Positions 22,548 through 32,474 of a stretch of DNA of 64,000 nt are shown here, in pieces. This DNA comes from a virus. The stretch lies in the IMG/VR virus record IMGVR_UViG_3300027736_000041, positions 1-64,000 of that record; one strand, written 5' to 3'. The notes under the pieces are model-generated. The model was given only the letters and a program-made list of their open reading frames with translations, was not told where the DNA came from and made no database searches. Within the stretch, counting starts at the first letter, position 1, and every line of letters starts with the position of its first letter. A program made the position numbers and the translations under genes.

Positions 22548-25500
22548 ATGCCAACGAGAGAGGGTATCCAGCATTTTGTCGATACATCCGAGCCAAATGG
22601 TGTCCAACCCGGTGATGAGTGGTGGAACATTGGTACGGGAAGATATTACAAGCGTGTGGTATTCAGCAATGGCGGTGTAGGCTGGACGGAGATTGCACAG
22701 CCTTCCTTGATGCTTGGTGCTGCGAGTACATGGGCATTGACTCAGGCATTCAATGGAGGAATAACAGGAACAACAGCGGCGTTCAGTGGAGGAATAACAG
22801 GAACAACAGCGGCGTTCAGTGGTAGCGCAGCGTCTGATTTCATGATCATTGGATCTGGAAGAAGTTCTTCTGTTCAGGCGTCTTTGGATGTAAAGGGACA
22901 GGTACGCGCTCCACAATACATTATTGGCAATCCTGTCTCAGGATCGTCAATTACGTATGGGGCTGCAACAAGTAATAATCTTCTTCCTCCGCCCATGTTT
23001 CAAGGTGGAACTGGAGCATTGACCTCGGTAGGGACGGCAGCAACGGGGTCAAGTCCTTCTGGTGTTGTGATTGACCCTACTGGCAGATTTGTTTTTGTGA
23101 CGAATATATCTAGCATCACGGTGCAAACCTATACCATAAATCAATCCACCGGAGCATTGACCTCAGTAGGGACGGCAGCAACGGGGTCAAGTCCTAAAAG
23201 TGTTGCGGTTGATCCCACTGGCAGGTTTGCTTTTGTGGGAAATTTGAACGGCGCTACGGTGCAAGCCTATACCATCAATCAATCTACCGGAGCATTGACC
23301 TCAGTAGGTGCGGTAGCAACGGGGACAACTCCTCGGACTGTTGCGGTTGACCCAACTGGCAGATTTGTTTTTGTTGCGAATTATAGTAGCGATACCGTAC
23401 AAGCCTTCACCATCAATCAATCTACTGGAGCATTGACCTCGGTAGGCACGGCAGCAACGGGAACAAATCCTTATGGTGTTGCGGTTGATCCGACCGGCAG
23501 GTTTGCTTTTGTGACGAATTATAGTGTCAATACAGTACAAGCCTATACCATTAATCAATCGACGGGAGCATTGACCTCGGTAGGAGCGGTACCAACGGGG
23601 GCAGCTCCTCAGGGTGTTGCGGTTGACCCAACTGGCAGATTTGCTTTTGTCGCGAATCTTAGTAGCGCTACCGTGCAAGCCTATACCATCAATCAATCCA
23701 CCGGAGCATTGACTTCGGTAGGCACGACAGCAACGGGGACATTTCCCACTGGTGTTGCGGTTGATCCAACTGGCAGGTTTGCTTTTGTCCCGAATAGTAG
23801 TGGCGCTACCGTGCAGACCTATACCATTAATCAATCGACGGGAGCATTGACCTCGGTAGGCACGGCAGCAACGGGGACAACTCCTCAAGATGTTGCGGTT
23901 GACCCGACTGGCAGATTTGCTTTTGTGGTGAATTATAATAGCGACACGGTACAAACCTATCGTATTAATAATTTTGCGGCTAATAGTGGAACATTTCAGG
24001 ATCAGTTAATCATTGGCTCTGGAAGAAGTTCGTCTGGTCAAGCAGCACTTGATGTCAGTGGACAACTTCGCGCTCCACAATACATTATTGGAAATCCTGT
24101 CTCAGGATCATCCATTACATACGGGGCTGCAACAAGTAACAATCTTCTTCCTCCGCCAACTTTTCACGGAGGAACCGGAGTGTTGACATCTGTAGGGACG
24201 GCAGCAACTGGGACAAATCCTAACAGTGTTGCGGTTGATCCGACCGGCAGGTTTGCTTTTGTGGCGAATAATGGTGGCACTACCGTACAAGCCTATACCA
24301 TTAACCAATCCACCGGAGCATTGACTTCGGTAGGCACAGCAGCAACGGGAACAAGCCCTTATGGTGTTGCGGTTGACCCAACTGGCAGATTTGCTTTTGT
24401 GACGAATTATGGTAGCGCTACCGTGCAGGCCTATACCATTAACCAATCCACCGGAGCATTGACCTCGGTAGGGACGGTAGCAACGGGAACAAGTCCTCAG
24501 CTTGTTGCGGTTGACCCAACTGGCAGGTTTGCCTTTGTGACGAATTATAGCGGCTCTACAGTACAAGCCTATACCATTAACCAATCCACCGGAGCATTGA
24601 CTTCGGTAGGCACAGCAGCAACTGGGTCAAATCCTTATGGTGTTGCGGTTGACCCGACTGGCAGATTTGCTTTTGTGACGAATTATGGTAGCGCTACGGT
24701 ACAGGCCTATACCATCAATCAATCTACCGGAGCATTGACCTCGGTCGGAGCGGTAGCAGCGGGGAATAGTCCCTCCCTTGTTGCGGCTGACCCGACTGGA
24801 AGATTTGCTTTTGTCGCGAATCAGGGTGTTGCTACTGTACAGACGTATACGATTAATCAATCAACTGGAGCATTAACCTCGGTTGGGACAGTAGCAGCGG
24901 GGACATTTCCTAATGCTGTTGCGGTTGATCCAACTGGCAGATTTGCTTTTGTGACGAATTATGGTAGCGCTACGGTGCAAACCTATACCATTAACCAATT
25001 GACCGGAGCATTGACCTCGATAGGAACGGTAGCAACGGGAACAAGTCCTTTTGGTGTTGTGGTTGATCCAACTGGCAGGTTTGCTTTTGTGACGAATTAT
25101 AGTAGCAATACAGCACAGGCCTATCGTATTAATAATTTTACGGCCAATAGTGGAACATTCCAAGATGGTTTAACTATTGGAACAGGAAACATTGTTTCTA
25201 CTCTCGCCCCAAGTGCAGTGTATGTGAGTGGACAACTCCGCGCTCCACAATACATCATTGGAAACCCAGTTTCAGGATCGTCTATTACCTATGGAGCAGT
25301 AACGGCAAACAATCTTCTTCCTCCGCCCATGTTTCAAGGTGGAACTGGAGCATTGACCTCGGTAGGGACGGCAGCAACGGGGTCAAGTCCTAAAAGTGTT
25401 GCGGTTGACCCGACTGGAAGATTTGCTTTTGTGACAAATCTTAGTACCCCTACAGTACAAGCCTATACCATTAATCAATCAACCGGAGCATTGACCTCAG

Positions 25501-27845
25501 TAGGTGCGGTAGCAACGGGGTCAAGTCCGCAAAGTGTTGCGGTTGACCCAACTGGCAGGTTTGCTTTTGTGACAAATTATTCTAGCGCTACGGTGCAAAC
25601 CTATACCATTAACCAATTGACCGGAGCATTGACCTCGGTAGGAACGGCAGCAACGGGGACAAATCCGCAAAGTGTTGCGGTTGATCCAACTGGCAGATTT
25701 GTTTTTGTGGCGAATTACAATAGCATCACGGTACAGGCATATACCATCGATCAATCTACCGGAGCATTGACCTCGGTAGGAACGGTAGTAACGGGGAACA
25801 ATCCTAATATTGTTGCGGTTGACCCAACTGGCAGGTTTGTTTTTGTCTCGGATTATTATGACAACAAGGTATATGCCTGTACCATTAATCAATCAACCGG
25901 AGCATTGACCTCAGTAGGTGGGTTAGCAACGGGGTCACAGCCTCAGGGTGTTGCGGTTGACCGAACTGGCAGGTTTGTTTTTGTGGCGAATTATGGTAGC
26001 GCTACGGTACAGGCCTATACCATTAATCAATCCACCGGTGCATTGACTTCGGTAGGAGCGGTAGCAACAGGGACAACTCCTTATGGTGTTGCGGTTGACC
26101 CAACTGGCAGGTTTGCTTTTGTGACGAATTATGGTAGCGCTACGGTGCAAACCTATACCATTAACCAATCAACCGGAGCATTGACCTCGGTAGGAACGGT
26201 AGCAACTGGGACCGCTCCGCAAAATGTTGCGGTTGACCCAACTGGTAGATTTGCTTTTGTGACGAATTATGCTGGCGATACGGTACAGGCCTATCGTATT
26301 AATAATTTTGCCGCAAATAGTGGAACATTTCAGGATCAATTAACTATTGGAACAGGAAACATTGTTTCTACTCTCGCCCCAAGTGCAGTGTATGTAAGCG
26401 GACAACTCCGCGCTCCGCAATACATTATTGGAAATCCTCTGTCAGGATCTTCCATTACATATGGGGCCGTGACGAGCAATAATCTTCTTCCTCCGCCAAC
26501 TTTCCACGGAGGGACTGGAGCATTGACCTCGGTAGGAGCGGTAGCAGCGGGAACAAATTCGCGCATGGTTGCGATTGATTCGTCCGGACGATTTGCCATC
26601 GTTGCGAATTTTGGCTCCGCCACCGTACAGCCTTTCGTGATCAATCAATCGACCGGGGCACTTACCGCGGGGACGGCCGTGGCGTTCGGCAGTAGCGCAT
26701 ATAGCGTGGCAATTGATCCGACCGGGCGCTATGCCTACGTCTGCGGGGGCAGCGCCACCTACACCGTCCAGCCATACACGATCAACCAGTCCACTGGCGA
26801 TTTGACAGCGGGGACTGCGGTAACCACTGGAAATACTCCGAATGCCGTTACGGTTGATCCCACCGGACGGTTCGTCTACGTGACGAATCAGAATGATGCT
26901 ACGGTTCAATGTTTTTTGATCACTCAAAGCACTGGAGCGTTGACCTCAATGGGAGCGGTAGCAACAGGAACCGGTTGCTTTGCGGTTGTGGTAGATCCCT
27001 CCGGACGGTTTGTCTTTGTCGCGAATCAGGGTCTTGCTACTGTACAGACGTATACGATTAATCAATCAACTGGAGCATTGACCTCGGTAGGAACGGTAGC
27101 AACGGGGACAAATCCTCGCCAACTCGCTGTTGATCCCACTGGCAGGTTTCTTTTTGTGACGAATTATGGTAGCAGCACGGTGCAGCCCTTCACAATCAAC
27201 CAGTCAACTGGGACATTGACCGCGGGAACTGCCGTGGCAACCGGGACAACTCCTCATTGTGTTGCGGTAGACCCGACCGGACGACTTGTCTTCGTTGCAA
27301 ATAGTGTTGCTGGCACACTTCAGACTTACTCGATCAATCAATCTACCGGAGCATTGACCTCTGTGGGAACCGTGACGACAGGAACAACTCCTTGGGGTGT
27401 TGCGGTTGATCCAACTGGTCGATTTGTTGTTGTGGGAAACAATGGCGGAGCCACCGTGCAGTCCTTCCGAATTAATAATTTTGCGGCAAATAGTGGAACA
27501 TTTCAAGATCAACTCGGCATTGGGACGACTACTCCAAATTCTACCTTGCACGCATCCGGTTCTTTTAGCGTAGCAATTCTTTCAATTACTGGCGCAACAA
27601 CATTGGATGCGACTCATAACGTAGTGTTGTGCGGAGGAACGTCTTCGTATCAAGTTACCTTGCCAACTGCTGTGGGAATTGCCGGAAGAATGTATCAAAT
27701 AAAAAAGACAAGCATTTCTGACTATACATTGACCATTGGCACCACTTCGTCACAAACTATTGACGGAAGCACTTCATTAGGATTTGCAACACAGTATAAT
27801 AATTTTGTAGTTATTTCTGATGGCGCAAATTGGAGTTTGTTGTAA
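22548..27845 (+). CDS. Giant appendage protein with four 7-bladed YVTN-type beta-propellers
   Basis: The start is ATG 22548 (GGGAG upstream); 1765 residues. An N-terminal fibre-like region (GDEWWNIGTGRYYK, then a duplicated GGITGTTAAFS) leads to four arrays of seven 46-residue blades, with consensus VAVDPTGRFAFVTN then TVQAYTINQSTGALTSVG. Each array starts after SGQLRAPQYIIGNPVSG...NNLLPPPTFHGGTG and ends in YRINNFAANSG. The C-terminal domain is LCGGTSSYQVTLPTAVG. YVTN/lactonase-type repeats form 7-bladed propellers, which bind ligands or sugars on one face. The protein is likely a receptor-binding or carbohydrate-binding appendage. Confidence 0.8.
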   Translation: MPTREGIQHFVDTSEPNGVQPGDEWWNIGTGRYYKRVVFSNGGVGWTEIAQPSLMLGAASTWALTQAFNGGITGTTAAFSGGITGTTAAFSGSAASDFMIIGSGRSSSVQASLDVKGQVRAPQYIIGNPVSGSSITYGAATSNNLLPPPMFQGGTGALTSVGTAATGSSPSGVVIDPTGRFVFVTNISSITVQTYTINQSTGALTSVGTAATGSSPKSVAVDPTGRFAFVGNLNGATVQAYTINQSTGALTSVGAVATGTTPRTVAVDPTGRFVFVANYSSDTVQAFTINQSTGALTSVGTAATGTNPYGVAVDPTGRFAFVTNYSVNTVQAYTINQSTGALTSVGAVPTGAAPQGVAVDPTGRFAFVANLSSATVQAYTINQSTGALTSVGTTATGTFPTGVAVDPTGRFAFVPNSSGATVQTYTINQSTGALTSVGTAATGTTPQDVAVDPTGRFAFVVNYNSDTVQTYRINNFAANSGTFQDQLIIGSGRSSSGQAALDVSGQLRAPQYIIGNPVSGSSITYGAATSNNLLPPPTFHGGTGVLTSVGTAATGTNPNSVAVDPTGRFAFVANNGGTTVQAYTINQSTGALTSVGTAATGTSPYGVAVDPTGRFAFVTNYGSATVQAYTINQSTGALTSVGTVATGTSPQLVAVDPTGRFAFVTNYSGSTVQAYTINQSTGALTSVGTAATGSNPYGVAVDPTGRFAFVTNYGSATVQAYTINQSTGALTSVGAVAAGNSPSLVAADPTGRFAFVANQGVATVQTYTINQSTGALTSVGTVAAGTFPNAVAVDPTGRFAFVTNYGSATVQTYTINQLTGALTSIGTVATGTSPFGVVVDPTGRFAFVTNYSSNTAQAYRINNFTANSGTFQDGLTIGTGNIVSTLAPSAVYVSGQLRAPQYIIGNPVSGSSITYGAVTANNLLPPPMFQGGTGALTSVGTAATGSSPKSVAVDPTGRFAFVTNLSTPTVQAYTINQSTGALTSVGAVATGSSPQSVAVDPTGRFAFVTNYSSATVQTYTINQLTGALTSVGTAATGTNPQSVAVDPTGRFVFVANYNSITVQAYTIDQSTGALTSVGTVVTGNNPNIVAVDPTGRFVFVSDYYDNKVYACTINQSTGALTSVGGLATGSQPQGVAVDRTGRFVFVANYGSATVQAYTINQSTGALTSVGAVATGTTPYGVAVDPTGRFAFVTNYGSATVQTYTINQSTGALTSVGTVATGTAPQNVAVDPTGRFAFVTNYAGDTVQAYRINNFAANSGTFQDQLTIGTGNIVSTLAPSAVYVSGQLRAPQYIIGNPLSGSSITYGAVTSNNLLPPPTFHGGTGALTSVGAVAAGTNSRMVAIDSSGRFAIVANFGSATVQPFVINQSTGALTAGTAVAFGSSAYSVAIDPTGRYAYVCGGSATYTVQPYTINQSTGDLTAGTAVTTGNTPNAVTVDPTGRFVYVTNQNDATVQCFLITQSTGALTSMGAVATGTGCFAVVVDPSGRFVFVANQGLATVQTYTINQSTGALTSVGTVATGTNPRQLAVDPTGRFLFVTNYGSSTVQPFTINQSTGTLTAGTAVATGTTPHCVAVDPTGRLVFVANSVAGTLQTYSINQSTGALTSVGTVTTGTTPWGVAVDPTGRFVVVGNNGGATVQSFRINNFAANSGTFQDQLGIGTTTPNSTLHASGSFSVAILSITGATTLDATHNVVLCGGTSSYQVTLPTAVGIAGRMYQIKKTSISDYTLTIGTTSSQTIDGSTSLGFATQYNNFVVISDGANWSLL
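22755..22820 (+). repeat. 33-bp tandem duplication in propeller gene 1
   Basis: The unit GGAGGAATAACAGGAACAAC... occurs twice in a row (22755-22787 and 22788-22820) without visible change. It encodes GGITGTTAAFS twice. Confidence 0.85.
23016..27488 (+). repeat. Four arrays of seven 138-bp propeller-blade repeats (28 units)
   Basis: Arrays run about 23016-23981, 24180-25145, 25350-26315 and 26520-27488. Each unit encodes 46 residues. Units in arrays 1-3 are very similar at DNA level; array 4 is more diverged (TAGTAVAFGSSAYSVAID for example). Arrays are separated by conserved linkers of about 200 bp. Confidence 0.9.
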
Positions 27846-28354
27846 TGGCATTTAGAGCAGATGTCCCGGTGCTGCTGGCGTCAACCACGTTGGGGAGTGC
27901 GTCGGCGAGTGTGACGTTTTCTGGTTTTAGTTCCGCCTATAAGCACCTTATGATTCTTTTCATGGCACGAAGTTCGGCAACTGCTGGCGCTTACGATACG
28001 CTGGCATATCAATTCAACGGCGACACTGCTGCGAATTATCGGAGTATCGCGAATACAACGGCTACAACTCACGCAAGTGTAGCGATTATTCCCAATACAA
28101 CTACGTTTTTTCCAACTCAACCCGGCATCGGGCGAACGATTATTTTCTACTACAATGACACTTCATCTGGTTGGCAAAAGCGAACTCTTACCGATACGGA
28201 CTCAGATATTGGCACAAGTGCAACAAGCCCATTCACGACCGTGTGGGGCGGTACATGGACCACTGTCAATACTGCCATTACAAGCGTTCTAATGAAAACA
28301 TCGAACGGCAATTTCGTAGCAGGAAGCCGCTTTGACTTGTACGGAATACCCTAA
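27845..28354 (+). CDS. Small appendage protein, lectin-like, copy 1
   Basis: The start is ATG 27845, sharing a base with the propeller stop (TAATG); 169 residues. It is a beta-rich protein with SASASVTFSGFSSAYKHLMI at the start and a SRFDLYGIP end. The same plan appears in 36685-37185 (SASASVTFSNIPASINNL and IFKLYGYP), so the two are paralogues, each placed directly after a propeller gene. It is probably a trimeric tip or binding module; function is not known. Confidence 0.65.
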   Translation: MAFRADVPVLLASTTLGSASASVTFSGFSSAYKHLMILFMARSSATAGAYDTLAYQFNGDTAANYRSIANTTATTHASVAIIPNTTTFFPTQPGIGRTIIFYYNDTSSGWQKRTLTDTDSDIGTSATSPFTTVWGGTWTTVNTAITSVLMKTSNGNFVAGSRFDLYGIP

Positions 28355-28446
28355 TGAATACTGAACCACCCATCGCCATAGAGTTGAACTGCGAAACCGG
28401 CATCGAAACAAGTATAAAAAGGAATGATAAATGGCCAAGCATGTAA
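28354..28446 (+). pseudogene. 30-codon remnant of the gene at 37193
   Basis: The frame from ATG 28354 reads MNTEPPIAIELNCETGIETS and ends after ten more codons. The core IAIELNCETGIE matches IKIEVNCETGEE in the middle of the 155-residue product of 37193-37660. It occupies the same place after the lectin-like gene in copy 1. It looks like a decayed or shortened copy; it may still be translated. Confidence 0.5.
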
Positions 28447-31400
28447 TCCTTGAATCGTATTCGTTCACTCCAGCCACAAGAACGATTGTGGTTTATGGAA
28501 AGTGGATTCGGCGCGAGCAATTGTTGCTTATCACGAACGTGACAAAAAACACGGTCATTTACAATTTCAGCGATCCGTCGCTTGGGGTATCGGCATATAC
28601 GACTGGAATAAGTCAGCAAAGTCCGACAACTCAGCAGAATGAGATCACGACCGTCGTTGTGTCCTATGACACGACCAGTCATTCCGCTACAGACAAGTTA
28701 GCCATTCTTGTTGAAGAGACGTATGAATCTATTCTTCCCGCCGAAACAATGATGGACCCTGTGGGAAAAATGCGGACATCCATTCCGCAAAGTCTTATTG
28801 ATACTGACTTTGAATACGGACAGCAACCGACAAAGTGGGAACATCTGGCACTAGTGAATAACAGGCCGACATGTTTTTATGATCCATCGAGCAGTGCCGC
28901 ACAGTGGACTTACAACGTTGGTGTTGCTTCGCAAAGCACAACCACCGTTACTGGAACGGGCACTACATGGCATGGAGGTTTGATAGGAAGCAGGTTCACG
29001 TATCTTGATGGTACTGATGTGGGAACCATCACCGCGGTGGCAAGTGCCACATCATTGACGGTCTCCACATCTGCCACCGTTCCCTCACAGAGTTACACCA
29101 TTTTTGGATTTCCGTACAAGGGCGGCAGCACAAGTCCTTCACCAGTTGCTGATCCTTCGATCATGTTCAAGGATACAACAACCGACGCAACTGGATACAC
29201 AATTTCATTACTGCTGAATACAGGCGCATTTGGATTGTATGTTGGTCAGCCAATCTATGTCAGCAATTCCCTTGATCAAGCAAACGTTGACGGATGGTGG
29301 GTTGTGGATGCCATTGTGCCTCAGGCGTCCTATGCGGCCGCTGGTGCTAACGTCAATGATATCGTCAGGTTCAAAACCATCAATATTACATCAGCCACAA
29401 ACTTATTTGATCCTACAAAGACTATTGTGTATCCGGGATATTGGTACACGGGAGCTAATATTCCTGTGACATCAATCGCGTGTGCGTCAAATATCATCAC
29501 TGTTACCACTCCGTCGGCTCACGGACTGTCCGTTGGAGAGCAGGTACACATCAACAATACGGCTACGGCTGCATGCAATGGATCGTGGGCAATCACGACA
29601 ACGCCGACAAATACCACGTTTACGATTACCACTCCTGCAGGTGGTTCTCCGGGAACACTTACTCTTAACGGTGGAGTAAATGGAACATTATTCCCCAGAG
29701 CGCAGGGATATGTGATTCATCGTGCGTTTGACGGTGGTGTGCAATTTTCCAATCAGACTCCATATCACGGATTGCAAATGATCCGGCAAACCCGTCGGTA
29801 TTTCCGCTATCAAAGTGGAAAGGCCATTCAATTTTCTACTGGCTCAATTCTCAAGCCAGCTTTGACGGTAGATACAATTACCTCTTCGGGAACTACTGCG
29901 ACAATCACCACGAAATATCCGCACGGCATTACCTACTCTTCGGTAGGAACCAATGCCCAGATCAAAGTCATTGGAGCCTCTGACGTTGCTGGCGTTGCAT
30001 TTCCGGGAACCGCTTCACAGTCCGGAACAGTGATCACTGGCGTCAATACCTATTTCACTTCTGCGCTCACAGGACAGACATTTGTATTTTCAGATGGAAC
30101 TAACGCAGGCGTGATCACTTACGTCAGTGCAACTTCGTTAAATGTCACTGTTTCCCAAACTGTATCATCTCAAAAATATTATGTTCAATCAACTGCCTAC
30201 AATGGAATTTTTACCATTGCCAGTGTTCCATCACTATATACAATCACCTACACGATGTCATCCACTCCAACAAACAGCACGACGACAGCGTTCCCTATTG
30301 ATGGATACCCTTCTGGAATTCAAGTATCCCCTTGGGCATGGTATGGAGGCAAAAACCGTGTTGGAATGTTTGATCAACAAAACGGGTTCTTTTTTGAATA
30401 TGACGGACAAAATGTTTATGCCGTTCGACGAAGCAGCACTATGCAAATACCGGGAACATTTACGGTTACGAATGGTTCCCAATCAGTTGTGGCTTCGTCA
30501 GCAGTTGGATCAATCTCCAGTCACTTGAAACCCGGAGATACCGTAGCGATCCGTGGCGGATCATATACCGTAGGCTCGATTACTTCTGCTACACAAATGT
30601 ACATTTACCCAGAGTACCGTGGTGCTACTCCAGTGAACGCATCATATGTGGCACAAGCACAATCCAACGTTATTGTCAGCAAGACCGTTGACATCCGTAT
30701 TCCTCAAAGCGCTTGGAATATTGACAAGTGTGACGGAACAGGACATTCCGGATTCAACGTTGACCTGACAAAAATGCAAATGTTTTATATTGATTATGCG
30801 TGGTATGGGGCAGGAGCAATCCGCTGGGGGTTCAAAAATAACCGCGGAGAAGTTATTTATTGTCATAGAATGAACAACAACAACATCAATACCGAAGCAT
30901 ACATGAGATCCGGCAACATGTGTGCGAGGTATGAGACCAACACATTGGCTCCGACCACATGGGTGACCAACTGGAATTTAATTGCGGCAAGCACCGGTAC
31001 GATTTACGTTGCTGACGCCACGCAGTTTCCTCCGGCCGGAACACTTGTGGTCACAGCCGCTGGTGGACAAACGGGACAGTTGATCGAGTACATGAACTAC
31101 AGTTCCAGAACAGACTCGACATTCACGATCAGTGCCCGTGGACAGACTGGAGGCGGTGCGGCCGCAACGTTTTCTCCGACAACAACTGCGCCGGTGTCTG
31201 TTTCGTTATATCTGCCTTCTGTCGCCTCGACACTATCTCACTGGGGATCATCGATCATCATGGACGGCAGATACGACGACGACAAGTCGCTTATTTTCTC
31301 GGCCGGAATGAATGTCCCGACAGCGGCGTTGACGGCACGGCAGCAGTATCCATTGATTTCCATCCGCTCTGCGCCAAGTGTTGATAGTGGATTGACGGGA

Positions 31401-32051
31401 TCAATGGGCGCAAGGGAAATTGTCAATAGAATGCAGTTGGTTTTGCGCCAGATGGATGCATTCACTTCGGGAAACAGTTTCGCGGTTGACTTGTGGCTGA
31501 ACGCATCCATTGCGAGTGGCTACTACTACAATGCAACTGGGACTACCGCAAACAGCACGACACTCAATTTGACCGGAACTCTTGTCGGCACCGCCCCTGT
31601 TGCTGGTTCGTATGTGTGGGGACCGGGATTGCTTCCGGGATCGTTCTTCACGGTGTATTCCAATACAACAACAAATACGCTTAGCATTGCTGCTACAGCG
31701 ACAAAAGGCGGAACGTACTGGATCGGCAACAACCAGTTTCAGGCGGTTGGTGGTTCCTCGCTTTCTCAGCGAGTTCTTCATCCACTTACCGACCGGCTTA
31801 TTCCGGGCACTGGAGAGAAAATTTTCACGTTCTTCACTAATTCTTCTGGCGTAACTCAGCAAGATTTGTCGCAGGTTCGTGACATGGCTACTTCCATCGT
31901 AGGTGGTGCCTCCAATGCATACCTTACGCCGGGATATGCCAACAAATATCCGGATGGCCCAGACATCATCACCATGGTTGCAACACCAATCGGTACGGTG
32001 TCCAGTGCCACGATCATTGCGCGTCTGAGTTGGTCAGAAGCACAGGCGTAA
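28431..32051 (+). CDS. Large virion structural protein (tail/appendage)
   Basis: The product is 1206 residues. The segment MMDPVGKMRTSIPQSLIDTD followed by FEYGQQPTKWEHLALVNNRP (about residues 107-145) is a motif I recognise in large structural proteins of T4-like and other myoviruses. The rest is a series of beta-rich domains with short repeats such as SGTTATITTKYPHGITYSS and TVTGTGTTWHGGLIGSRFTY. AAGGA lies upstream of ATG 28431. Placement between the two propeller genes suggests an adsorption-structure component. Confidence 0.65.
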   Translation: MAKHVILESYSFTPATRTIVVYGKWIRREQLLLITNVTKNTVIYNFSDPSLGVSAYTTGISQQSPTTQQNEITTVVVSYDTTSHSATDKLAILVEETYESILPAETMMDPVGKMRTSIPQSLIDTDFEYGQQPTKWEHLALVNNRPTCFYDPSSSAAQWTYNVGVASQSTTTVTGTGTTWHGGLIGSRFTYLDGTDVGTITAVASATSLTVSTSATVPSQSYTIFGFPYKGGSTSPSPVADPSIMFKDTTTDATGYTISLLLNTGAFGLYVGQPIYVSNSLDQANVDGWWVVDAIVPQASYAAAGANVNDIVRFKTINITSATNLFDPTKTIVYPGYWYTGANIPVTSIACASNIITVTTPSAHGLSVGEQVHINNTATAACNGSWAITTTPTNTTFTITTPAGGSPGTLTLNGGVNGTLFPRAQGYVIHRAFDGGVQFSNQTPYHGLQMIRQTRRYFRYQSGKAIQFSTGSILKPALTVDTITSSGTTATITTKYPHGITYSSVGTNAQIKVIGASDVAGVAFPGTASQSGTVITGVNTYFTSALTGQTFVFSDGTNAGVITYVSATSLNVTVSQTVSSQKYYVQSTAYNGIFTIASVPSLYTITYTMSSTPTNSTTTAFPIDGYPSGIQVSPWAWYGGKNRVGMFDQQNGFFFEYDGQNVYAVRRSSTMQIPGTFTVTNGSQSVVASSAVGSISSHLKPGDTVAIRGGSYTVGSITSATQMYIYPEYRGATPVNASYVAQAQSNVIVSKTVDIRIPQSAWNIDKCDGTGHSGFNVDLTKMQMFYIDYAWYGAGAIRWGFKNNRGEVIYCHRMNNNNINTEAYMRSGNMCARYETNTLAPTTWVTNWNLIAASTGTIYVADATQFPPAGTLVVTAAGGQTGQLIEYMNYSSRTDSTFTISARGQTGGGAAATFSPTTTAPVSVSLYLPSVASTLSHWGSSIIMDGRYDDDKSLIFSAGMNVPTAALTARQQYPLISIRSAPSVDSGLTGSMGAREIVNRMQLVLRQMDAFTSGNSFAVDLWLNASIASGYYYNATGTTANSTTLNLTGTLVGTAPVAGSYVWGPGLLPGSFFTVYSNTTTNTLSIAATATKGGTYWIGNNQFQAVGGSSLSQRVLHPLTDRLIPGTGEKIFTFFTNSSGVTQQDLSQVRDMATSIVGGASNAYLTPGYANKYPDGPDIITMVATPIGTVSSATIIARLSWSEAQA

Positions 32052-32086
32052 AATCATCAAACCAATTTTTATGATAAACAGAAGTG

Positions 32087-32092
32087 TATAAT
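32087..32092 (+). promoter_or_regulatory. TATAAT box without clear -35, before 32118
   Basis: TATAAT (32087-32092) lies 26 bases before the gene. No convincing -35 can be found 16-19 bases upstream. Similar lone -10 boxes precede 16217 (TATAAT, 16133), 18410 (TACAAT, 18386) and 37703 (TAGAAT, 37666). Confidence 0.3.
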
Positions 32093-32117
32093 GGGTACAT
32101 AAGCACAGGAGACGAAA

Positions 32118-32474
32118 ATGCCGCAAAGTTATAAAAGATTGAACTCGATCATTTCCAATGCATCGCTTTCAACGCCACTGAATTTATATACCTGCACCAC
32201 AACTTCTGCCGTGGTTAGCACCATCTCTATTTGCAATACGTCAGCATCTGTCGTGACGTATCGCATTTGCGTGACAACGGCTGCCGCTTCGGCTACCGGC
32301 ACAACGTTTCCTGCTGACATCAATGGATACATCGTCTATGACGGAACGATACTAGGCAACGACACATCGTTCGTCACGGTGGGATTGACGCTTGATGCTA
32401 CCAACAAATATCTTCTTGCTTCTTCTAGCGCCGCTTCCTTGGCGATCAGCGCATTTGGAGTGGAGATTTCCTAA
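32118..32474 (+). CDS. Small virion protein
   Basis: The product is 118 residues, with AGGAGA upstream. The pattern TPLNLYTCTTTSAVVSTISI then CNTSASVVTYRICVTT and NKYLLAS resembles small structural proteins found in many tailed phages next to tail genes (beta-sandwich decoration or fibre-tip type). It ends TAATG with the second propeller gene, so the two are translationally coupled. Confidence 0.6.
   Translation: MPQSYKRLNSIISNASLSTPLNLYTCTTTSAVVSTISICNTSASVVTYRICVTTAAASATGTTFPADINGYIVYDGTILGNDTSFVTVGLTLDATNKYLLASSSAASLAISAFGVEIS

Noticed and set aside
23301-27551. Long reverse-strand frames opposite the propeller gene
   Set aside because: They are regular shadows of the 138-bp repeats; they repeat with the same period and lack ribosome sites.
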